A stretch of DNA of 20,294 nucleotides from ChocPot-Mid sp043804925. Its GTDB lineage: Bacteria; Bacteroidota; Ignavibacteria; Kapaibacteriales; UBA2268. The notes beneath the pieces are model-generated. The model did no database searches, was not told the DNA's origin, and worked only from the letters and a program-made list of their open reading frames with translations. Below are positions 7,646 through 14,339 of this stretch, one piece after another; position 1 is the stretch's first letter; every line of letters starts with the position of its first letter. The stretch is from assembly GCA_043804925.1 (NCBI GenBank), contig JAZDIP010000073.1:1-20294 (forward strand), given 5' to 3'. A program made the position numbers and the translations under genes.

Positions 7646-7700
7646 TATATTCATTGCTCTACAATTTCTGTCAACCTGAACTTGTCGAAGGATGAAAACA

Positions 7701-10148
7701 TTACTTCATAATAACCATTTTTCCTGTTACGGTTTGCCCTGCAACTATCAACCTGCAATAATATTCACCGGAAACCAATTTAGATGTATTCCAATCAAAA
7801 TAATATTCTCCTGAATCAAAATATTTATTAAATACATTTGTAACCAACTCACCTTTTATATTGAAAATACTTAGCTCAGCATTTCCGGAAACAGGTAAAT
7901 TAAACTCAAACCTTGTAGAATTTTTTGCAGGATTCGGGTAATTCGAAACTGATAATTCTGAATTATTCTTGGTTTCATCGACTCCGATTGTGGAATCAAT
8001 AATTGAAAAGTTTTCACTTTCGGCAATTAAAGCAGTATCCCTTAGACTGATAACTTTAACCGTATAACCTGTGTCCAACGAGATACTTTTTGATATTGCC
8101 CATGGATAAGCATTCGTAGAAGTGAAGAATTTTTCCTTGATTACTAAAACAAATTCTCCATTTTTGTAAAGTTCGATTTTCACTGTATCATTTGTATTCT
8201 TTTCCCATCGGATTATATGCCGGGTTGCAGTCTTTTGTAGTTGTTCACCTCCGTTTGGATAAATCATTTTGATATATGGTTCTGATGTAGAGAATCTCCA
8301 CGTTTCAGACCACTCACTTTCTCCGGCATCATTCACACTTTTCACTCTCCAGAAATATTCAGTATTTTCTAAAGGATTTTTAAAATCATAATAATCTGTT
8401 TTTATTGTTGAATCTGTTTCTATAATATCTTGAAATTCTTCATCCGTTGCTATTTCAACAATGAAATCCTGAATGAAACCAATGGGTGACCAATTCAGCT
8501 TGATACTTTCAAATTGATTGAGAATTATTCTATTTTCAGGTTTATTCAATTTTGGAGCAATCGGGATTGATAAAACATCAGGATAGCAGAAAATGAATTC
8601 GCCGAAATCTGTAAACTTAGCAACGATAGCATTTTCGCTTTCGCTATATAATGTTGTCAAAGGCAAGAAATTTTCATTGCCTTTACTGAAATAAATACTC
8701 ATTTTTGAAGGGTCAAGTTTCTCATTATTTTTAAAAAGTGAGAATTGTTCAATATCAAAAATTAAAAATGCATCAATGAATTGAATGTTTTTTCTTTCAA
8801 GAAGAATTTTTTTCTGGAAAACTGAAGGTGATTTTCCATCGAAATTTGGGTTTAATGGTGCAAAATCACTAAGCTCGAGTCTAATTTCATTATTTTCCGT
8901 AAACTGGGTATTTTTTAACTGGATAGAAACTCCCATTTCTTCAGAATTATCACCCTTAAAAATTAATGGCGGCATGGGAAAATCCAGATTGATTGTATCT
9001 CTAACCGTATAATCCTCAACTTTCCATCTAACTCTTTCAATATAAGCCCTGATATCCTGACTCGTGCAGGAAACCTCATAAACAAGGTTGCCAACCGAAT
9101 CAACTTCTGTCATTATCGGTGCTCCGTCAGCTACAGCCCCACCCCAATTAATTACAGTATTTCCGTTTGAAAGTCTCTCGACCGAACCTTCGTTGACAGT
9201 TGAAATATCGGGTTCATGACGGTATTCCCAAACCATTTTTGCAGTTTTATTGACTTCGTCTAATTCATACTCAACAATCCGCGAATAATCCCTTGTTTCC
9301 TCGCTTGGCGTACTGCCATTGTCAAAAAATAGAAGATTCCCGTTATGTAAAATCTTAGCATCGTGCTGCCAGCAAAAATATGTTGGGGCATTTTCTTCGT
9401 GCTCATTCAGAAAAGTGAATTCGTTATGCTTGCCACCCATCCGCCAAATAATTTCTCCTGTTTGCCTGCTAACTTTTAAAATTTCAGATGTGCTTCTGCA
9501 TGACAAAATCAAATCACCATTATCATCAATAAACATTGAATTCATGTGTATATAATCAATATTTTTTGCTGTAAGGTCAGAATAGCTATCTGTAATCGGA
9601 ATATAATCCAGACTTTTCCATTGAAAGACAGGATTTTTATCAGCATCGAGTTCCTGAACAATCGCCTGTGTAACATTGGCATTCGGATGACCTTCTTCAA
9701 CAATCTTGCTCATATCAATTTCAACATCGTTATATGAAACCAATAGACAATGACCATTAGGAAGGATTTTAAAATCGTGAGAATCAGCATAATACCCATT
9801 TGCCATTTGTACTGAATCAATAAGATTAAAATCATTATCATAAATTTTGTAGATATTTTTATTGCCTGAAATCATTCTCGGAGCTGAGATTAATCCTGAC
9901 GGATGCATGTTGCAGTACAAACCGTTTGCCGGTTGATACACTATAGGCTTGCCGGAGTCATCGAGAATGAAATTGTAATTACCTACATCAGGATTTGCCG
10001 AGAAGACTCCCCCAAGCAAGTAACCGGAAGATTCACCACCATTGTTTTTTATCACAAATTTAGGAAAATCATCCGGGACAATTTTTGCATAAGCTAAATT
10101 AAAAGAAAGGGAAATAACAAAAAGTAATATTGTCAGTTTTATTTTCAA
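7701..10148 (-). CDS. T9SS-exported arylsulfotransferase-like protein, paralog 1 (histidines intact)
   Basis: Resembles the ASST family, beta-propeller enzymes that move sulfate between phenolic compounds through a histidine. I start it at the TTG at 10148: this gives MKIKLTILLFVISLSFNLAYA, a signal peptide starting MKI like both paralogs. The frame runs on to another TTG at 10187. From that start it has 815 residues. The ASST domain (about 40-365) keeps His124 (SHDF), His201 (IHMNS), His262 (WQHDAK) and His311 (YRHEPD), plus IIWRMGGKHNEF and VEYELDEVN. An Fn3-like domain (about 529-622) and a PNGGE Ig-like module of the Kre9/KNH type (about 623-720) follow. A T9SS sorting domain from NYPNPAKNS (about 736) ends the protein. 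It is last in the minus-strand block, 309 nt after the PKS-like gene. The sulfate acceptor is unknown. Confidence 0.88.
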   Translation of the reverse strand: MKIKLTILLFVISLSFNLAYAKIVPDDFPKFVIKNNGGESSGYLLGGVFSANPDVGNYNFILDDSGKPIVYQPANGLYCNMHPSGLISAPRMISGNKNIYKIYDNDFNLIDSVQMANGYYADSHDFKILPNGHCLLVSYNDVEIDMSKIVEEGHPNANVTQAIVQELDADKNPVFQWKSLDYIPITDSYSDLTAKNIDYIHMNSMFIDDNGDLILSCRSTSEILKVSRQTGEIIWRMGGKHNEFTFLNEHEENAPTYFCWQHDAKILHNGNLLFFDNGSTPSEETRDYSRIVEYELDEVNKTAKMVWEYRHEPDISTVNEGSVERLSNGNTVINWGGAVADGAPIMTEVDSVGNLVYEVSCTSQDIRAYIERVRWKVEDYTVRDTINLDFPMPPLIFKGDNSEEMGVSIQLKNTQFTENNEIRLELSDFAPLNPNFDGKSPSVFQKKILLERKNIQFIDAFLIFDIEQFSLFKNNEKLDPSKMSIYFSKGNENFLPLTTLYSESENAIVAKFTDFGEFIFCYPDVLSIPIAPKLNKPENRIILNQFESIKLNWSPIGFIQDFIVEIATDEEFQDIIETDSTIKTDYYDFKNPLENTEYFWRVKSVNDAGESEWSETWRFSTSEPYIKMIYPNGGEQLQKTATRHIIRWEKNTNDTVKIELYKNGEFVLVIKEKFFTSTNAYPWAISKSISLDTGYTVKVISLRDTALIAESENFSIIDSTIGVDETKNNSELSVSNYPNPAKNSTRFEFNLPVSGNAELSIFNIKGELVTNVFNKYFDSGEYYFDWNTSKLVSGEYYCRLIVAGQTVTGKMVIMK

Positions 10149-10177
10149 AATCAAATTCCTTAATGTATCAATAATTA

Positions 10178-10224
10178 TATTTTTCAATTTTCAATTTAAC
10201 AATTTTCAATCAAATTACAAATAC
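10178..10224. repeat. CAA-phased 7/8-bp ladder upstream of ASST paralog 1
   Basis: CAAT recurs at 10185, 10192, 10200 and 10207 (steps of 7, 8, 7). CAAATTA and CAAATAC follow at 10211 and 10218. The simple A/T-rich content makes this weaker than the other ladders. Confidence 0.4.
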
Positions 10225-10244
10225 AAATGTTTAAAATTGAATTC

Positions 10245-10259
10245 AATCCATCCTGGATT
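10245..10259. repeat. 6-3-6 hairpin (AATCCA-TCC-TGGATT)
   Basis: A perfect inverted repeat in the spacer before ASST paralog 1. The ATTCAATCCATCC lead and arm recur at 11574-11586. Confidence 0.55.
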
Positions 10260-10358
10260 AGATTTTATTTGTTTACCTCAATGCCTTCTCAGTGTAATAA
10301 TTCATATAACGGTTAGCTAATATTTTTACAAATTAAACTCTGAATTACTTCAAATTAG

Positions 10359-10378
10359 ATTCCTGCTTTCGCAGGAAT
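10359..10378. repeat. 8-bp hairpin ATTCCTGC-TTTC-GCAGGAAT
   Basis: A perfect stem of 8 bp with a 4-nt loop, followed by GACA. It lies downstream of the PKS-like gene. Similar 'CCTGC...GCAGGAATGACA' hairpins are dispersed in many bacterial genomes. There is no T-run, so it is not a standard intrinsic terminator. Confidence 0.6.
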
Positions 10379-10386
10379 GACAAATC

Positions 10387-10428
10387 ATTATCATTTATTA
10401 ATTGTCAATTATCAATTATCAATTAACT
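10387..10428. repeat. Heptamer ladder downstream of the PKS-like gene
   Basis: Six 7-bp units: attatca, tttatta, attgtca, attatca, attatca, attaact. The edge lies 29 nt beyond the stop codon at 10458. Confidence 0.7.
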
Positions 10429-10457
10429 AATCCCATTATCCATTCTCTTAAAAGTTT

Positions 10458-11540
10458 TTACTCCCATGAGTATAGCATCGCTGCTAAATAATAACCTGCA
10501 CCGAAACCAATAACAGCACCCAAAGTATCTGAATTTTTACCATTTTTTGGTTCATTAAAAAAACTGTCGAGAATAAACAAACAACTCGGCGAACTGAAAT
10601 TACCATATTCTTCGAACATATGCATTGAGCGTTGAATTTGCTCATCAGTCAATCCCAAAATTTCATCTTCTTTGAAGGATTCAAGAATAGGTTTTCCACC
10701 CTGATGAACCGACCATTCCGTAATTTGTTCCTTTGTCAAATTATTTCTTTTAAGCATAGGTCTTAAAATCATGTTGCTTGCTAATCCGGGCATTACACTT
10801 TTAACTTTATCACCGACTAAAAACCTGCCTTGGTTCATCTTGATTTCAGCCCCGCAGTGATAAGCAGTATCAAGGTCAATTATCTTTAGTAAATGGCTAT
10901 TAAATCGTTCTTTCATTGACTCGGGAACTACCAATAGTCCGGCAGCACCATCGGAGAAAAGAAGATTTGCCTTTAAACTCGAAGTAAACTCAGGATGCTT
11001 TGGATCCATTACGGGATTGCATAGCCATGAGCACTGGTCGAAATTGAAGACAACAGCGGCTTTGTCATTTTTACTGCAATAATCAATCGCTGATTTCAAT
11101 GAAAAAAAAGATGCTGCACAACCAAGATACGGGAGTTCCTCAGGTGGTAAATCAAGGTTCAGACCGGTTGCTTCTGCGATTCTGCAAGCAAGATTTGGCA
11201 AAAAATCAATATGCGAAGTTACATTGTAGGATACACCTAAAAATCCAACTTCTTCCGGTTTTACATATTGTAAAAAGTGGTTAATCATTTGCCTGCCCCA
11301 GTTCTCAGGATGGTATTCATCTTTAGCCAATGCCTTTTCAGGATATTTTTCTTCTGACCTGACAAAAGGTCTGTTCTTTATTCCTATGCTTCTCAAAGCT
11401 TTTTTTGCCAAACGGTTAACTAACTCCCCGGCTTGCTCGACCGGATATACAAATTCAGCAACAACTTCGGCAGGATAAAGCTCAGGTAAAATTGTATGAA
11501 CACCTGCAATGTAAACATTATTTTTATTATCTATATTCAT
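10458..11540 (-). CDS. Type III polyketide synthase / FabH-like thiolase-fold enzyme
   Basis: A 360-residue condensing enzyme of the ketosynthase III/chalcone synthase superfamily. The Cys-His-Asn triad is visible: Cys141 (YLGCAASF), His279 (WSVHQGGKPIL) and Asn314 (YGNFSSPSCLFILD). The GIKNRPFV segment, the NFDQCSW block, LLFSDGAAGLLV and the YGNFSS ending with LFILD fit type III polyketide synthases (stilbene/alkylresorcinol/alkylpyrone type) better than housekeeping FabH. The family condenses an acyl-CoA starter with malonyl-CoA in the cytoplasm. I start at the ATG at 11540; an in-frame GTG at 11555 would add five residues. It sits in the ASST block between paralogs 2 and 1. No methyltransferase, acyl carrier or tailoring gene is adjacent. 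A beta-ketoacyl synthase role in lipid synthesis is the main alternative. Confidence 0.85.
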   Translation of the reverse strand: MNIDNKNNVYIAGVHTILPELYPAEVVAEFVYPVEQAGELVNRLAKKALRSIGIKNRPFVRSEEKYPEKALAKDEYHPENWGRQMINHFLQYVKPEEVGFLGVSYNVTSHIDFLPNLACRIAEATGLNLDLPPEELPYLGCAASFFSLKSAIDYCSKNDKAAVVFNFDQCSWLCNPVMDPKHPEFTSSLKANLLFSDGAAGLLVVPESMKERFNSHLLKIIDLDTAYHCGAEIKMNQGRFLVGDKVKSVMPGLASNMILRPMLKRNNLTKEQITEWSVHQGGKPILESFKEDEILGLTDEQIQRSMHMFEEYGNFSSPSCLFILDSFFNEPKNGKNSDTLGAVIGFGAGYYLAAMLYSWE

Positions 11541-11577
11541 TTTTTCTTTCAACACACTTAATTATTCTTGTTAATTC

Positions 11578-11622
11578 AATCCATCCGGATTTTAACCTGC
11601 TACGTTAAATCCCAATGGGATT
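11578..11622. repeat. Two hairpins in the spacer before the PKS-like gene
   Basis: AATCC-ATCC-GGATT (11578-11591) is followed 16 nt later by AATCCCA-A-TGGGATT (11608-11622), with GCTACGTTAA before the second. The 13-nt core of the second (11609-11621) can be read as 5-3-5, the geometry of the hairpins at 7457-7639. Confidence 0.5.
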
Positions 11623-11688
11623 GTTCATTTCTTATGTCAATTCCGATACCGAACATTCTGTATTCCCTTTTCCTTTTCACTTCTCCTT

Positions 11689-14241
11689 TTACCTAACCAC
11701 ACTCAGTTTCCTTGTTTTTATCCCGTTCACAGTTTGCATAGTTAAAATATATATTCCGGGCTGAACATCTTTTGCATCCCATGAAATTCGGTAAGCGCCA
11801 ATTCCCAAGTTTTCATTAAAAACTGCCGCAACTTCTTTTCCTCTAACGTCAAATACCTTAATCATAACCAATCCGTGTTTCGTAACGTTTAAGTCAATGA
11901 ATGTAGTATTTTCAAGAGGATTAGGATATACAGATAATATGTCACCAGAATTATATATATCTTCAATACTAATCACCGGTGCTTTTATTGTAAAATAGCT
12001 CTCGCTTTGAGCAAAGAACGAAGGATCGGATATACTTGTTACTTTTATTTTATAATCTTCACCAATCTGGACACTTTTAGGTATTACCCATGCGTATGCA
12101 TGTGTAGTTGTAAAAAATGTGTCCCTGATTATAGAGACAAATTGACCATTCCTGAATAGTTCAATCCTTACGGTATCACCTGTGTTTTTATCCCACCTTA
12201 TAATATTTTTTGTTGTATCGTTCAAAAATTCCTCACCACCATTTGGAACAACCATTTTGATATATGGTGCTTTCGGAGTAAAACTCCACACATCAGACCA
12301 TTCACTTATTCCGTCTTCACTTTCTGACATTGTTTTCCAGTAATATGTCTGGTCTGTTTGAAAATCATTATAACTCTTAATGGAAGAATATAGTTTCTTT
12401 TCGTCAATTACTATATTTTCAAAATTCGGGTCGCTTGCTACCAGCAAATCAGACGTCTTTGCATAGCCGAGTAATGACCATCTCAACTGAACCGGTTCAT
12501 TTGCATTTATTATTTGCTCATTTTTTGGATATATCAGGTGTGGTTTCAAAGGTACATGAGTTTCGTGTGGAAATCCGATAACGAACTCACCAAACTTGTT
12601 ATAACCGATAAATTTCAATTCCTTTGTATCTGAATCATATTCAGTCTGAACCGGAATAAACTTACCTTGCCCTATTGTATCCCTAAAATAAATAACGGCA
12701 GTTTCCGGCTTTTTCACAGAAGAAAGAATCTTTGTGTCAAAAGATACATAGCATTTGAAATCACCGACATACTGTGTCTTTATTTCGTATCTCATCGGAT
12801 ATAGCACAGGTGCTTTTCCAATAAAATCGCAGTTGATAGGTGGACAATCAAAACGTTCAACAGTAATTGTACTATAAAGAAATGCATCCAAACGCTCAAA
12901 ATTCATACTAACGCCTGTTTCTTTGCCATCCTTGTTAAAGAAATAATCGTTTCCTTCGAGTATTTCGCTTAAGTCAACAGAAGCAACTGCATCGCACATT
13001 GTCGTATCGAATTTATAAGAACGGTAACTTATTAAACTTTGCGGTATTGATAATTCAAAAACAATCTCATTATCAGGAGTAACCTCCGTTAAAGTTCTTG
13101 CAAATTTACTACCTACCATTGCCCAGCTAATTAAGGTATTCCCATTCGACAGTCTTTGAGCGGCACCGCCAAAATTACATATTATATCCGGACTATGCCT
13201 GTACTCCCAAACTAATTTGCAGGTTTTGTTTATTTCATCCAACTCATATTCAACAGCTCTGGAAAAAGGTGGAGATTTCCTTATTCCATTATCAAATATA
13301 AGGAGATTACCATTTGGAAGACGATGTGCATAATGTTGGAATGAAAAATAATTCGGTGCGAATTCTGCATGCTCGTTAATAAATGTAAATTCGTTATGCC
13401 TACCTCCAAGTCTCCACATTAATTCTCCAGTTGTTCTGTTGACTTTTACAATTTCATTTGTCGTAGGGAACGAAAAAATATAGTTGCCATCCCAATCCGG
13501 GAATCCCGAATTACCTCTTGCCTGGTCATACGTATTTGCCTGCAGAGCATAGGGAACAAAATCATCCAGGGACATTTGGTCTAAACTTCGCCATTGGAAC
13601 ACAACATTTTTTTGTGCATCGAGTTCCTGATATATTGTTCCAATTACTCTTGAGCTCGGACTTGCATTATACTTTTGGGATAAATCCATCATTACGGCTT
13701 CCCATGCATTAATAAAATAATGCCCGTTAGGCAAAATCTGGAATTCATGGAAATCGGCTATATAACCATTGCCGCATTGTATGCTGTCAATAATGTTGCA
13801 ATCAGAATCAACTAAATAATGAATAACATCAATGCCAACTGTGATTTCAGGATTAATGCAACTTGCGAAAGAATAAACACCGTTTGGATTCATTTTAAAG
13901 TCGGCAGCACCTAAAGCGGCTTTAGCATATTTAACAGGTTCGCCTTTATTATCTAACTTCATTATATAAGAGCCATACTTACTATTTGTATTCAATCTCG
14001 AGGGAAATACAATTTCAGCATTTGACAAGAAAATCATACCCGGTGCAGGGACAGTAATAGAGTCAATCTTAATTGGAGGAAAATTTTGCGGTAATTCGAT
14101 TGGTTCAAGTAATAATGTACCATAATCAAATTCATTCAATATCTCAATAGAATTAATTTTAATATAGGAGCTATCTTCAGTTTTTAAGATATTGATTAAA
14201 GCTAAAAACAGCATTGCACCAGTAAGTATTTTTATTTTCAT
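11689..14241 (-). CDS. T9SS-exported arylsulfotransferase-like protein, paralog 2
   Basis: An 850-residue paralog of the protein at 7701-10148 with the same domain order: signal peptide (MKIKILTGAMLFLALI), ASST domain (about 60-390), Fn3-like (about 550-645), PNGGE Ig-like (about 650-755) and T9SS sorting domain (about 770-850, with VYPNPLENT). In the ASST core it keeps His165 (FHEF), His303 (FQHYA) and His349 (YRHSPD). The histidine of the IHMNS motif is Arg242 here (ARGNS), and the Asp after His303 is Tyr. WRLGGRHNEF and VEYELDEIN are intact. The fold is therefore kept, but activity is doubtful or altered. The ATG at 14241 is unambiguous. The gene starts 98 nt after paralog 3 ends, on the same strand, consistent with co-transcription. 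Acceptor and donor are unknown. Confidence 0.87.
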   Translation of the reverse strand: MKIKILTGAMLFLALINILKTEDSSYIKINSIEILNEFDYGTLLLEPIELPQNFPPIKIDSITVPAPGMIFLSNAEIVFPSRLNTNSKYGSYIMKLDNKGEPVKYAKAALGAADFKMNPNGVYSFASCINPEITVGIDVIHYLVDSDCNIIDSIQCGNGYIADFHEFQILPNGHYFINAWEAVMMDLSQKYNASPSSRVIGTIYQELDAQKNVVFQWRSLDQMSLDDFVPYALQANTYDQARGNSGFPDWDGNYIFSFPTTNEIVKVNRTTGELMWRLGGRHNEFTFINEHAEFAPNYFSFQHYAHRLPNGNLLIFDNGIRKSPPFSRAVEYELDEINKTCKLVWEYRHSPDIICNFGGAAQRLSNGNTLISWAMVGSKFARTLTEVTPDNEIVFELSIPQSLISYRSYKFDTTMCDAVASVDLSEILEGNDYFFNKDGKETGVSMNFERLDAFLYSTITVERFDCPPINCDFIGKAPVLYPMRYEIKTQYVGDFKCYVSFDTKILSSVKKPETAVIYFRDTIGQGKFIPVQTEYDSDTKELKFIGYNKFGEFVIGFPHETHVPLKPHLIYPKNEQIINANEPVQLRWSLLGYAKTSDLLVASDPNFENIVIDEKKLYSSIKSYNDFQTDQTYYWKTMSESEDGISEWSDVWSFTPKAPYIKMVVPNGGEEFLNDTTKNIIRWDKNTGDTVRIELFRNGQFVSIIRDTFFTTTHAYAWVIPKSVQIGEDYKIKVTSISDPSFFAQSESYFTIKAPVISIEDIYNSGDILSVYPNPLENTTFIDLNVTKHGLVMIKVFDVRGKEVAAVFNENLGIGAYRISWDAKDVQPGIYILTMQTVNGIKTRKLSVVR

Positions 14242-14339
14242 TCTTCTTCAATCTCTCTAAAATTTCTATACATATTTCTCAAAAAGTCAATAAATCAATC
14301 TAATCAAATAATTTACCAGCTTTCAACATTATAAACTTT

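Noticed and set aside
7671..7693. Regulatory site ACCTGAACTTGTCGAAGGATG near the end of ASST paralog 1
   Set aside because: It resembles fragments of common dispersed repeats, but only one copy is seen here and nothing ties it to regulation.
10149..10187. N-terminal extension of ASST paralog 1 from the TTG at 10187
   Set aside because: It would put 13 residues before the signal peptide and overlap a spacer ladder; the TTG at 10148 aligns with MKI starts of the paralogs. Not excluded, since both are TTG.
10359..10378. Rho-independent terminator of the PKS-like gene
   Set aside because: The stem is good but no T-run follows on the minus strand, and it looks like a common dispersed repeat.
11660..11690. 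Pyrimidine-rich heptamer ladder after ASST paralog 2
   Set aside because: CCTTTTCC-type words recur at about 7 bp, but no position is kept constant through the run, so it does not meet the standard of the other ladders.
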